Source: Sitta carolinensis
Taxonomy: Eukaryota; Chordata; Aves; Passeriformes; Sittidae
Direction: 5' to 3'
Length of the DNA stretch: 64,000 nucleotides
Assembly (NCBI GenBank): GCA_032173965.1
Contig: JAVUNC010000005.1
Location: 3,678,501-3,742,500 of the forward strand
The position numbers and the translations under genes were made by a program. A model generated the notes under the pieces. That model made no database searches. It was not told the DNA's origin and was given only the letters and a program-made list of their open reading frames with translations. This document shows positions 1 through 10,840 of the stretch, one piece after another (positions within the stretch are counted from its first letter, which is position 1; each line of letters starts with the position of its first letter).

Positions 1-137
1 CAGTCCCAGACAACACTGAGAAGTGAAAAGGTGTGTGAAAAGAGCTATTACTACTAACGTTATTAAGTGCTGACAGCAGTCTTAGTTCAGTACAAGACAT
101 GACTGAAGGCAGACCCTCCCTTGCACATCTTACTCAC

Positions 138-215
138 AGGTAGTCTGGATTAATTTCAAATTCCAGATGGCTTTTCAGGGTGGTTTCTATTTTATCTGAA
201 ATAATTTGCCTTTGT
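138..215 (-). CDS. candidate internal coding exon, gene unknown
   Basis: Read on the minus strand, a strong acceptor (CTATCTCTTTGTTTTTCTTAG, preceded by a branch-like CCTAAAC) is followed by 78 nt and a GTGAGTAAG donor. Only one frame is open. It enters with one base of a split codon and leaves with two, so the exon is symmetric phase 2-2. The peptide includes KIETTLKSHLEFEINPDY, which has the charged, low-repeat composition of a real protein. I do not recognise the protein. The next exon would lie left of the window. The minus-strand frame ending at 3243 could splice onto it in phase. The splice signals and frame are seen directly; that it is translated is inference, and a chance cryptic exon remains possible. 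Confidence 0.35.
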
Positions 216-245
216 CTAAGAAAAACAAAGAGATAGTTTAGGCTT

Positions 246-1975
246 AGAAAGATTATTTTCCTCCCCTATTCTAAGATTATAACAAATTAAAGGCCAGTCA
301 CGTTTTGGCTTCTAAACTTCTAAAAGTCCTCTCAATCCTATTCCTCTTTTTTGCCATTTTTCTTAAGAAGAAACACTGGCTATTAAAGAGCTTCTCACTG
401 CCTATATATATTTATATATATATATATATATATATGTTTTTGCATTATGTTTTTTCTTCCCAAGGAACATTCCTATAACCTTCACCCACGTATTTTGCTT
501 TACATCAATAGCAGCTTTCCTCTTGACTCAGAAAAGCTTTAGATCTAACCTGAAAGCCTTTCTGCAGCTGAGCCTTGCTAAGGGGAGGTAAATCTTAGCC
601 TGTTGCCACCTGCTTATATTCACTGTTTTCCTCCAGCCCCCTCTCTTGCTAGGAAGGTATTTCTCATTTCTGGCCCCCAACATACACCTATAAAACGTGT
701 CATCAGGGCAGCAGCTGCCTGATCAGGCTTTGTTAAAGTGCTCTGGAGAAGAAATTTCTTCTTGCTTTTGAGCAGACCTGGGAGGTGATGCAGCTGCACC
801 AGGACACTGCTGCAGCTCTGCACTTGTGTGAAACCAAACCTGTCACGGGCAATGCAGGCTCGGGAGCAACTGCAGTGTTTGTGACACCAACCTGAGCCCA
901 GCTCTACTCAACGTCTGCAACAGGGCTCCTCTCAGCCCCACTCCCCGCTGCAGCCTCACATCCTCCACCTTGGTTTCTGTGTCCTTTGGTCTCTCTTTTA
1001 GAGCAGGAGACAAAGTGAGAGATGTTCCTTCTTTCTTTCTGACGGAGGGAGGATGTTCTGCTCTTGGGTTAACTCTAGAACAAACCCGAGCTGTTCTCAC
1101 AAGAGGGATGAGACATTAGCCTTCAGAAAAGAAAAGCTAGGGTGGAAAATCCTATAGGAGGACCTGCACTCCTTTGTGGAGCAGACAAAAAATTCCAGAG
1201 GGAAGAAATTATTTTTAATCATCTCTTGTGCGTAAGATTCCAAAATGGAGTGATTTATTCCAGGAACAACTCCTGCCCCTTCCCAAAAGAACAGATCAGC
1301 TGGAAACATAATTTACTCCAAACTGTTTCCCTCTGTCCTCCCTGCCCCCAAGTAGAAGGGCTCCTTGTACAAAATATTTAACCATGCTGTACTATGGGAC
1401 AACATTATGATACTTTACCTCAGTTAACAGAAATTTTAAATGTTCATTTCTCAATGCTATCATGAGGTCTTGTGGATGACACAAAGGATGACAAATTTTT
1501 AGGATGCAGGAATGTGGTGACAAGAATTTGGGAATAAACTGGTACTGATTGTTACTCTGATCCTGTGTAGGCAGAACAGGTCATGTGGCTGTAGTCCTTC
1601 AAGCAAGGTACTAAATCCTTCAGTTTGTTTCCCATAACATTAACTATCTAAAAATATTTTGTCTAATTGTCCAGGCTCCCTCTATAGATAATGAAGAGAA
1701 ATCCATTTGGTGATTCATCCCAGAATTATGACATTATTGACTCATTTAATGCATGATGTCCATCTACACACATTTGTAGACTACGGAGGGAATTTAGACA
1801 GCTATCTTATATTAAACATTATATTTTAGATGCTTAATATGAAATGAAGCCATCCCAAAACCTTTATCAAGAATGCTTGGTTATCAGATCAACAGAAGAA
1901 TTGCTTTGGTACCTTTACTCCACCTCAGCTGATTCACAAACTTGTTTCCTTATCGGGACTTGTTTTGTGTGTTCC
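246..1975. other. non-coding stretch, no gene seen
   Basis: AT-rich unique-looking DNA with a TA microsatellite at 403-435. Short reading frames on both strands (for example 620-823 and 843-1100 on minus, 1142-1381 on plus) have no splice context or recognisable composition. Nothing else can be supported. Confidence 0.5.
403..435. repeat. (TA)n microsatellite
   Basis: Alternating TA of about 33 bp with one interruption, seen directly. Confidence 0.9.
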
Positions 1976-1979
1976 AGAT

Positions 1980-2275
1980 TAATGATAATCATGATAATTC
2001 TTTAGGGAGATTAAGTAATCCTCACAGTCACCATGTAATAGGTAAATACAGATATCACTGGTTTACAGATGAGGAAATAGTCAGTGAGAGTTTAAGTGAC
2101 TTGTTCTATCTAATTTAATCTTGTTTGAGTTAATCTAATCTATGTTTTATAAATAAATCACACAATCACTGTGATATGTAGGCAATAGACAGTCAAGACA
2201 GTGCTGCAGACAGTACTCAGGAATTCCTAGCTCCCAGGCCTATCTCTGTCCCACAAAACTATTGCCTTAATAGCA
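1980..2275 (-). mobile_element. MIR-like ancient SINE, near full length
   Basis: The plus strand reads as the reverse complement of the amniote MIR consensus. It has a taatcctcacagtcacc block, then tttacagatgaggaaat, then gtttaagtgacttg. After a degraded middle comes the tRNA-like head region (ggaattcctagctcccaggc, near 2220-2240). The order and spacing match a MIR on the minus strand that reaches from the LINE-like tail to the head. Divergence is high, as expected for an element spread in early amniotes. An L2-type 3' end would share the middle block but not the head. Confidence 0.55.
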
Positions 2276-2279
2276 GCAG

Positions 2280-3236
2280 ATAGTTGTAAAAGTTTCCATG
2301 AAGCATTTCTAGGTCATATATTTTAATGCAATTGAAGTTCTGGAAACACAACACTTCTCTTGCCTTCTCTGAAAAGATTGTTTTAAGGGTTGTTGCTGCA
2401 CAGAAGAGCAGGGTGTGTGAGGAAATGGATGAGAGGACTGCGTGGTCAGTGTGATTTATCTCATTCCTTAGGAGTGTTATCTAGGATAAGAGAAGACATA
2501 AATCCCTTTGAGAACAATGTGATATAACAGTCATTTTAACTCTTCCCCCTAAGAGTTACAGGGATGTTAAAATGAATAAATGAAAACTATTTGTTTGAAT
2601 TGTTCTATGACTTGGTGTTTTAATTTTTTTTTTAATGGATTTATTATTTTTTTTTAACAAATTGTTCCTAACCAGGTAATATTTGCTCCTAGGAATTGAA
2701 ATCTGTTTGTGAGATGGGTCTTTATGGACAGTGCCCTTACTGGGAAGCAGAAGCTCAGATCTGTAACTCACTTTTGACTTACATGAGAGAAAGGATGAGG
2801 TCCACTCTGCCTGAGCTGGTGCCTGCTGGAGCAAGAAGGATGAAGCTTCAATTCCCCTTGCTAGCTCAGATAAAGTGCAGATATGAACCAGTCTGGAATG
2901 AATGTTTAACCTTGGGAGTATTTGCTATCTCTGGGCAAAATCTGTTTTCTTTGGGTTTTTTAAGTGGTTGGTTAAAGTTGGTGGTTTTTCTGTGGAAATG
3001 GGAAAAGGTTTTGGAATCCTACAAAGAATGTGGAGGAGGGAAAATTGTTTTATTCAGTTTATTCAGCTGGTAACACAGATCTGATAGAGATACATTGGAA
3101 GGGAACGTGCTGTAGTACAGTTGCAGGACTGGCTTCTGGGGTGCCCCAAAATCCAAGGTGCATCTGGAGAGTGCAGTGCAGTTTTCAGCCTGGAAATCAT
3201 CTCCATTCTCAAACGAACAATTTCTTCCCTGTTTGG
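2280..3236. other. non-coding stretch, no gene seen
   Basis: Contains a 125-codon plus-strand frame (2696-3073) and shorter frames whose composition (tryptophan-, phenylalanine- and cysteine-rich, no domain) suggests chance. Nothing else is supported. Confidence 0.4.
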
Positions 3237-3242
3237 TTTTAC

Positions 3243-3463
3243 TGAGGGTACAGCCAGTGCGGCCTTCTCTGATTAGCTCTATCTCGGAAGTACGGGGCAA
3301 TCACTTCTCCACAGAAACATGTTCTACCTCTTTCAAAGCCTCTGGTTAAATTTTTATCTAAGTCATCAGATTTAGCAATTTGTAACTGATCTAATCTCTC
3401 TGCAAAATCCTTGCTCACCGAAACTGTATCCAACAGCTCTTCACTGTAAACCTTGTTGTTCAT
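3243..3463 (-). CDS. candidate coding exon or first exon, gene unknown
   Basis: On the minus strand the frame opens after an in-frame TGA near 3529 and has an ATG at 3463 (MNNKVYSEELLDTV...). It stays open to TAA at 3239-3241. If it is spliced at GTAAAA (3242 downward), it ends CCT CA. Those two bases join in phase to the first base of the 138-215 exon to make CAA (Gln). The 74 codons include the stretches KDFAERLDQLQIAKSDDLDK and FRDRANQRRPHWLYP, which are charged and protein-like. CpG dinucleotides are more frequent here than nearby. The donor is weak, the Kozak context poor, and upstream is an A10/GA run rather than a pyrimidine tract, so an acceptor is doubtful. I do not recognise the product. 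Confidence 0.22.
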
Positions 3464-3589
3464 ATAAAAATAGAACCGCAAATTATGTCGGTGTCTTTTC
3501 TTTATTCTCTCTCTCTCTTTTTTTTTTCAACTTCTTATGACCTATCGCCCTTTCTTTTAACCTAAATCAAACAGATTTTCAGATTGGCT

Positions 3590-3760
3590 TAACAATAGCA
3601 CTTTATGAATCATATCACCAATTGCCAGCTATCACACAGTGAAACAGCTAATAATGTATAATTAACATTATAGGCAAGTAATGAATCACATCATCATTGC
3701 TGACTGTCTACTACATTATTAAAAAGATAGATTTAAGTAATCACGACTACATTTTTATTT
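3590..3760. promoter_or_regulatory. enhancer-like AT-rich block (candidate)
   Basis: Dense in homeodomain-type cores (gctaataatg, taattaac, taatgaatc, ttaagtaatcac), with little simple repeat. This is typical of deeply conserved vertebrate non-coding elements, but it is judged by eye without any alignment. Confidence 0.15.
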
Positions 3761-4062
3761 TATTTCCTCCTTCCCCCAAAGTGCCGTAAGAGGAAAAGGA
3801 AATTCCAGCTGTGTATGTAAGCTGTTATTTCTATCAAACAACATGATTCATCAAAATGATTGCAATAATCACTTACATAGGAAAAACCTAAGACAGGTAA
3901 ATATGTTTAAGGCTTCCTTTAACATCATATTTACTGTCAGCATGTGCATTCAAACAAGCATTTTGCTGAGACCAAAAATATCTATGAGCAGAAGGAATAA
4001 AAATTTCAGTCAAAAAGCCACATCCATGTACCATGCAATTTGGAAAATTATTAGAATTCACC

Positions 4063-4406
4063 TTGTTTAGCCTGGAGGGAAGGAGATTCAGGGGGAAACT
4101 TTCTTGCTCTTTACAACTGCCTGACAGGAGGCTGTAGACACACAGGGGTCAGGCTCGTCTCACAAAAAACAGCCATAGGACAAAATTAAATGGCCCCAGG
4201 TAGTGTCAGGGGAGGTTTATATTGGATAATAAGAATAATTTCTTCACCAAAAGTGTTGTCAGGCATTAGAACAGGGTGCCCAGAGAAGCAGCTGTGTTAC
4301 CATCCCCAGAAGTAGATGTGGCATTGGGGACATTGTGGGCTTGGCAATGCTTGGTTAACAGTTGGGCTTTTAGAGGGTTTTTCAAAACCATTGATTCTGT
4401 GATTCC
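4063..4406 (+). mobile_element. CR1 LINE 3' fragment
   Basis: Plus-sense CR1. In order it reads tttagcctggaggga, a degraded tctttacaactgcctgacaggagg, ggaggtttatattggata, cttcaccaaaagtgttgtcaggcatt, gcccagagaagcag, and the terminal ttgattctgtgattcc. It covers the last coding codons and the short 3' UTR. A 183-codon frame starting at 4276 runs through this copy and the following poly-T and is not a gene. Confidence 0.88.
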
Positions 4407-4587
4407 AGGACTCTCCAGGCTCCAGGTGCAGTTCTTTAAGAAGCTCTTCTTTAGGAAGTTAACACAGACAGTCTTTATACAACCAGGCTTAAGACCTAAT
4501 ATTTTTTCCAAGATAGGCATTATATTCCAACTACCTGTTTCACATCTTCTGTACCAAACTACCATACACTTTTATGTCTTTTTTCTT

Positions 4588-4589
<2 letters not shown>

Positions 4590-4623
<34 letters not shown>
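4590..4623. repeat. poly-T tract, 34 bp
   Basis: An uninterrupted T run preceded by T-rich sequence from about 4571, seen directly. Confidence 0.95.
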
Positions 4624-6520
4624 CCTGTTTCCCCAGTGTCCTTTCAGTTTTGGCTAATAATTCTACCTAGATCTCAGCTCTCAGCACCAACATGGTGGTT
4701 TTCCAGCTCATGTTTCATTGAAAATAGTGATGATACTGCGGAAATCTTCTCTTCCTGCTCTCCCCACACAGTTCATCTTTTGTTCCAACTGGATGAAAGT
4801 CACCAGAAGCTCTGCCAAAACTATTAATACATTCCAAACTGGCATTTGAGGAGAACCATGTCAATACAGCCCTATATAATACAGGTACTAGGCCAGGTGA
4901 AGAGTGTCTGCCAAGCAGTTTCAGTGACCTGTTTGCATCATTCAATATGGTCAGTGGAGGAGCAACAACTAAAGGTAATGATAAATCTGCCTAACATTCA
5001 TTTTCACTGACCCTTAAGTGCAACCCAGGAACTCACCTTGTTAAGACTATTCACACAGAAGTCGAACAGATATTTACATAAAGTGATTCAGGGCCTTCTC
5101 AGTCCTTTATGTGGTCTCAAGCATCATAATGAATATTCTTAAAAATAGGTATCTTCCAACCATCCCTCACATTTGGAAATATATTTATCTTGCAAGTAGG
5201 TAGGGAATAAATCCCCTCTTGACAGAAGTCAAGGATATTGAAATGAGGATTTCTGCTTCTGTGGCAAATGTTTTTGATACCAAACTAACCTTTCTCCCAT
5301 ATTTTTTTCCCAAGTATTCTAAAAAAATATTAATGGAGACATTTTAAGGTTTTCACCAAACACATTTATATATTGTTTTCTGTCAAAGAAAGGAAATAAA
5401 GCTCTTTTCAGGTACATTAGCTATATTAATATTCTAGTATTTCATTCTTAATTTCTCCTCCAGTTTCCATTTCTTCCTTCTGAGAAATTCATCCCCTACC
5501 TTTATTTCTACTTTGGCAATGAAAAAAAAAAAAAAAAACCAACCAATTTTGAAAGAGGCTGACTGAGTTAATCATAGTCTCACGTTTTTGAAATGGAAAC
5601 ACCTGCAGAAGGAAGATCCTCTGATTTAGCTCTTCCAAAGATGCCTATAGCTGTCCTTTGAATGCAGAGTATGCCTATGGCAACTGGTGTAAGTGTAAAT
5701 ACATAAAGTTAAATAATAGCAATACCACCCAGAAATGAAAACTTGAAATAAACTTGATATTCCTTTCTCCTTTGATACTTTTTTCCCCCTCCCTTTGCAA
5801 ATCAAAGTATAAATGGGAATAAAACATGAGGAAAGCTCTTGAAAAATCACCGGTATTAAGGTTGTTAAAGAAAACTTGGGAACAAATACTTTTGATGATT
5901 TCCTTCAGCTACACATTTTAAGCTCCTAATAACACTAAGAAACTCAAAGAGAAACTGTCACATAAAACCCTCAGTGTGTAAATATCAGTTCCATACAGCC
6001 CAGCAGAGGTGTGTGTGACTGATTCCTGCACATTCACCAGCAGTCAAAGGGGGCAATCAGGAGCAAGAAGTGAGCTCATTTTTATCCTGAGTTTAAGAAG
6101 GATTGAACATATAAGACTCACTTCCTAAAAGTTTATATTGACCACCTGGAAGACACAAAATATAAAGGAAAGGGGAAACAGGATCCTGAGCTGGTGTTAC
6201 AGCAGATGGGCTGCTGGGCTGAGCAGGAGCAGGTCTGGATTATGACCTCTGTTCCCAGGCTTGTTTATGTATTTTACATTAGGCAGTCACTGAATAAAAT
6301 AAACCTGGGAGCTGTGCCAGGGCTTGTCCACACCCAAACAGTTGCAGAATTAGGACCTTGGTCTTTCCCACAGATGTGTTTGTCAGTTTTTCCATGCAAT
6401 AAAAAGTAGCATTTCCTCCTATAGTCACATTTTTTTTCCTCAGCAGCATTTGAAGCAACATAAATAAGGGTGTTTATTTATGTTATTATGTGAATTATTT
6501 TCCCCATTGGTAACATTTTA
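4624..6520. other. non-coding stretch, no gene seen
   Basis: Unique-looking AT-rich DNA. It holds a 17-bp poly-A at 5522-5538 and only short chance frames. One weak exon-like segment (about 4922-4974, plus, followed by GTAATG) has a poor acceptor and was not called. Confidence 0.4.
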
Positions 6521-6600
6521 GGTATTTTGTTGATATTGTCCCCATTTCCTGGGCTATTTGATAGGTATGTTGATATTATTCCCATTTCCTGGGCTATTTG
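6521..6600. repeat. 40-bp tandem duplication, two copies
   Basis: Copies at 6521-6560 and 6561-6600 share tgatattRttcccatttcct-gggctatttg almost exactly. They differ mainly at their first eight bases and at two sites in the middle. Seen directly; the close match implies a recent local duplication. Confidence 0.85.
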
Positions 6601-7800
6601 TCAGATATATTTTTCCTCTTGAACTACACAGTAATTTATTGCTTCATGGAATTATAATTTCCAAAACCCAAACTAACTAGTGACATTTTTCTTTTAAGAG
6701 AGGCCTCCCACATGTTACAAAATTACACTTCAATATGTCTCACTGAATTCAAATAACATTTCTGTTATTGGTTGATGTACAATTGAGTTGCCTGCTGGGA
6801 AAAAAAAAATCAACCTGGTATAAGTGTCAATTTTGAAGTAATAATTATAGTTTTATGCAGTAACATATTTATTATATTATCAAATTAATACACCTTTTAG
6901 CATGTCAGGGTCTGTGGGTAATTATAGTTTAGCATTGTGGTAATAATTTGTATGATTTATGTTACCTATGGAGCAGAACTGAAAGCCAAAAAGCTGTCTG
7001 GCATAATTACTGTTAAGAGGTAAGATCAACAGATATCCCCAGCCAAAAGAACACAGCCCTAAGGGTAGCAGACTCAAACAAGGAGAAGTCACTTCAGGTA
7101 TTTGCTTTGCAGCTTGCCTTTTCTCACCTGAGAGATGGCCCACCCACTATTCTAGGCTGCCTTAACAAGAATTGGGTGCTTTTTTGTTGCTGCTTTCCAC
7201 TGACCTTGAAGATCTCATTTTAAATTGAGACATAGGAAAGTGGTAGAGAGGGACTCCTTGAAAAATCTAACTCTTCTGAAATGTGGAGAAAAGAGTTTTC
7301 TGTGAGATGAAAGTAGGTAAATTGTGGTTTCTCTACTTTCCATTGATTTGGGCACAGAAAATAAAATTTTTTGTGTGTGCCTGTGCTCTTGCTTTTATTA
7401 TTTTTTGTTCTAACTGCTGTGCAAACAGAACAGAAATAGTCTTTACATGAAAAGCCTATGCAAAGCTAATTATATACAGCTAAAATTTATTACAGTTAAA
7501 GCAGATTCATGAGTGACTTAGCAGCTTGACTAGAAATAGGCTGAAAGTTGCCATGTGTACCCCCCAGTTTCTGTGTATTTATGCAAATAAATGCATAGAA
7601 ATGCAAAGAGTACCCTAATCTCCTTTCAAAGCTCAGACCTCCTCTGGTAGATACTTTGCACTTTTTTTCCCCCTGAAATAAGTTTTCCGTCATTTTTACA
7701 TAAATAGAAATATCTCAGGAACAATCTAAAAGTCTTGCCACTAAAATCATGATCACACTGTCCAGTCAAAACTGTAAAAGTGTCTTGTTTGCTTCTCCCC
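6601..7800. other. non-coding stretch, no gene seen
   Basis: AT-rich with short poly-A (6800-6808) and several TTATTA-type stretches. Minus-strand frames at 6922-7143 and 7496-7693 look like chance. Confidence 0.4.
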
Positions 7801-7811
7801 TTCCTCCTCAG

Positions 7812-7890
7812 CAGCGCCCTTCCAAACGGAAAATCAACGTCTGGTGTCGTGTTCTATGAAGGCTGCAGACTCAGGCCTCAGATGATGAAG
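7812..7890 (+). CDS. candidate exon, gene unknown
   Basis: A clear pyrimidine tract and acceptor (tgcttctccccttcctcctcag) precedes 79 nt that end at AAG|GTTAGG, a weak donor. The frame starting at 7813 is open for 26 codons (SALPNGKSTSGVVFYEG...) and runs on to a TAA just after 7930. Four CpGs fall within about 45 bp, in a CpG-poor setting. It abuts an ancient repeat on its right. It could be a non-coding or cryptic exon; I do not recognise the peptide. Confidence 0.12.
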
Positions 7891-7899
7891 GTTAGGAAC

Positions 7900-8035
7900 A
7901 AAGGCCAAGATCCACAAAGCTATTTGAATACGTAATTCTAGTTAATTTATATGTGCCTGATCCTGAAAACATTTATGTATGTACTCAACTTTCACTGGCC
8001 CTGTGATCTTCCTGGAGTCAAAGACATTACTCACC
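7900..8035. repeat. ancient amniote palindromic-family repeat, degraded
   Basis: Reads aggccaagatccacaaag, then tgcctgatcctgaaaacatttatg, tgtactcaactttcact, ctggagtcaaagacattactcac. This resembles a low-divergence repeat common in turtle and crocodile genomes whose two halves are inverted copies (cctgatcctgcaaacacttatg... tcaatgggactactcac). The family name is not recalled with certainty. Confidence 0.4.
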
Positions 8036-8039
8036 TGCT

Positions 8040-8995
8040 AAAACAGAGGTCTGTGAATTGAGGTTCAGTGAGGAAATATCAAATGCAGAAGGTCCTGCCA
8101 GCAAGTCCCTCATTTATTAAATTACAGAACATCACAGATTTTGCCTGGTTTTGGGAAGGAAGAAGTTGCTCTTTTTCTTCCTATTCTTGTGACACTTTAT
8201 TTCTGGAACTCTGTCCTACTAGAGGGAAAAGTAGCAGAAAAGCCCCAAGTGCTCACTGGCCCTGTTCTACATTTTCCATTCAACACCAACTGGCTGTGAA
8301 GGGGCTGGAACCAAGCCTGAGAGGAGGGTATAAGGGTGGAATTAATTTCACACAATGTTATGTATCAAAAAGTTAAATGTCTAAATCTGAGCTAGGCTCT
8401 CCTCAGAGGTGGTAGAGACACGTGGGGACTCCAGGGAGTGGCTCATCCAGTCTCTCTCAGACACCTATGATGGGATAAGATGAATTATACTCTGCAGATG
8501 CCCATTTCAGCACACGGAGGGAGCTTGGAGTGACGAGCTCAGACTTAGTTGTTTAGTTTTAAGACGTCCAAGTCAGGGCAGATGAATTTTACCTCAAAGG
8601 CTTGGAGTGTTTTCCTGAAATTCAAACCAGCCTTTTGAAGTTCCCTCTTCATCCTTATAGAACACAGGTGTGCCAATATCCAATTTCTCATGTTTTTAAT
8701 TCTATAGGAATAAAGTTATGTGTTTCTGTATATGTATGTATATACTTAATGCCTACACTGTCAAGTTGACCTTCAGCAAATAATTAAAACATATTTTAAT
8801 CCTGCTGCATAATGTTTCTGTTGGCAGGGACCCTCAGGAAGGTACTCTCCTCCAAGGAGGCAGCTGGTGGATTTCTGCCCACTGTGCCAGCCTTACACAA
8901 CAAATGGGAGCTTAAGTAGCTTTTAGGCCACCCTACAGATTTATAAGATTGCTAAGTTGTATGGGGGTAATTAACATAAGACCTCTGTCACTTGG
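8040..8995. other. unassigned, possibly old repeat at 8390-8600
   Basis: Segment 8390-8600 (gagctaggctctcctcagaggtggtagagacacgtgg, broken up by decay) is more GC- and CpG-rich than its flanks and looks like a decayed interspersed element, but I cannot name a family. The rest is unique AT-rich DNA with a chance frame at 8068-8376. Confidence 0.25.
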
Positions 8996-8999
8996 GCAA

Positions 9000-9180
9000 C
9001 TATTATAACTTTATCTTTGTTTACCTCCTGGAACTACCTCATCTGATGAATGTCATTAGCTATTGCCAATAGTTATGCAATGCCCCATGGCATGATCCTA
9101 ATTCCAAGCCATTGAAGCTCTGAGGAGTGGAATTAGTTCTTAAATGTCTATTCACATGGCCTGAGATATCCACACCTTCA
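9000..9180. promoter_or_regulatory. enhancer-like block (candidate)
   Basis: Contains ctttatctttgtttacctc (GATA- and forkhead-like), tgtcattagctattgccaat, gttatgcaatg and ggaattagttctt within 140 bp, free of simple repeats. The motif density suggests a conserved non-coding element; no alignment was possible. Confidence 0.15.
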
Positions 9181-9295
9181 GATAAACCAGAGTGATAGTG
9201 TTGTAAACAGTCTGATGAAGCAGAAATTCTTTCGAACAATCAAGGAATTAGAATGATTTAAACAGTAGGCCAATTGTTATTTATTTCTTTTCCAG

Positions 9296-9424
9296 TGGTA
9301 GTTAAATATCTTTCCCAAGTGTTTTGCTTACCTGGAAGATGCAGGAAGTTGAATGCAGGAATTGCTTGGCTGAGGAATAATGCTGATATAATGGAGGACA
9401 TAAAACTGAAGCTGCCAAATCAGT
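9296..9424 (+). CDS. candidate symmetric phase 1-1 exon, gene unknown
   Basis: Acceptor ttatttatttcttttccag is followed by 129 nt and the donor GTAAGTCA. Of three frames only one is open, entering with two bases and leaving with one. It contains CRKLNAGIAWLRNNADIMED. The splice signals are strong on both sides, but the minus strand offers an equally plausible 40-nt exon in the same segment, a reminder that such matches arise by chance. Product not recognised. Confidence 0.14.
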
Positions 9425-9501
9425 GTAAGTCATTTCACAAGCTCGATGCATGTGGATAGCTCACACAACAGAATGGAGCTGGCTGGTCAGGGCCCTTTTT
9501 A

Positions 9502-9535
9502 AAAACAAACAAACAAACAAACAAAAACCCAAACA
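9502..9535. repeat. (CAAA)n microsatellite
   Basis: Five to seven imperfect caaa units, seen directly. Confidence 0.85.
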
Positions 9536-9734
9536 AATGATACTCGGTCTCAGACAAAAATCTCATCATGCTTTGCCATGCTAATTTTTAAAGAAGCACA
9601 TAATTATTTTATTACCAGTGATTTTGCCCAGGGATGAGGGATTTTGAGGTGGTCTTAAATCAGGTCAAAAACCCTCTTCCCTAATAACTCAGGTGCTCTT
9701 TCTAGCACCCACTGTCTATTCTGGGAGATAGCAT

Positions 9735-9890
9735 AAGTAATTTAACCTTATTTCCTCAAGTAATAATCAGAATGATAGGTTTAATGGCAATAATAGTTTT
9801 CTCACCTGCCTGACAGAGAGAAGGTGCTGGGAGAATTAATTAGTTTGCGAAGCACTTTGAAGATAAGTGCTACGTTATTAATAAGTAAAA
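9735..9890 (+). mobile_element. MIR/L3-tailed ancient SINE remnant
   Basis: Plus-sense match to the amniote MIR layout: agtaatttaaccttatttcctcaagtaataa, ggcaataatagttttctcacctgcctgaca, then the tail ggagaattaattagtttgcgaagcactttgaagat and aagtgctacgttatta. The tail with tttgcgaagcactttgaa is the most diagnostic part; the tRNA-like head is not visible. Confidence 0.45.
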
Positions 9891-9899
9891 CCCACAGCA

Positions 9900-10840
9900 C
9901 TTAGATACAACTTGCAAGTGATTGTATTATATTACAGTGCTTAGATAACACAAAGATAGTTGCCTTAGAAATACCAATAGATAGAGAGCATAAGAGATGG
10001 ATAATCACCAGATTTCTTGTGTTTTCATTTTGCCTCACAATTCCTACTGGCTTAACGATGTTTAGGCCCTAAAATATGTTCCAATAATGGAAATTATTAC
10101 CTGTATTTTAAAGATGTCACAGAGAAAGGAAAAGTGTGAGAAATGGTGAATAAATATGTCCCAATAGTGAAAATAAAATAACCTCTCCAGATCCTCTTCC
10201 AACCCTGTGACATGTAATCTTTAAAAATAGTTGATCAAACTCAGATCATTCAGTACAATCTGCCCACTGGGGTTGTCTACCATGAGTTGGAGAAGAGCTC
10301 AGGGGATGAATGAATAATATTCACTAAAGAGCAACATTGTCAATGTGTGAAAACTGTTGAGAGTCACCTCGCAAATATAATTAAATCATTGAGAAAGGAG
10401 GTTTAGTAACTTCTGGGTCAGCCATGTGATCCTGTGATGTGAATTAATACTCTGGCAGTGGGAGCTGCTGGGTATTTCACATCTGGAAGACTGACAAAAT
10501 CTGCTTGGAGGAAAATCAGTAAACATGTAAAATAAATGAGTTAATGTAGAATTATTCTTAGGTTTTTTAGGGAGGCCAGTGGCCTGTAAAAAATAAAAAT
10601 CAGTGGAAAGATAAAATCTCAATGGAGGAAGGTAAGATGGGTGTTGGTAGTGAAGGCTCCTGATTCCACCCAAGTTCCCTGAGTCTTGCTTGTGAATAAA
10701 GAAGTCCTTTAACAGTAATATGGAATTTTTTGTCTCTGTGTGGCACTGCATAAGTGTGCTGTCACTGAGAAGTGTCCATGGCATGCTTACAATAAACCAT
10801 GTTTCAGCTTTCCCATCAGGCCAGCATCTCCAGGTGGAGA
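9900..10840. other. non-coding stretch, no gene seen
   Basis: Unique-looking DNA. The 132-codon minus-strand frame at 10386-10784 has no domain-like composition and no good splice context, and is taken as chance. Confidence 0.4.

Noticed and set aside
4276..4827. 183-codon plus-strand frame
   Set aside because: It starts in a CR1 tail and runs through a 34-bp poly-T coding for a phenylalanine run; no independent protein signal.
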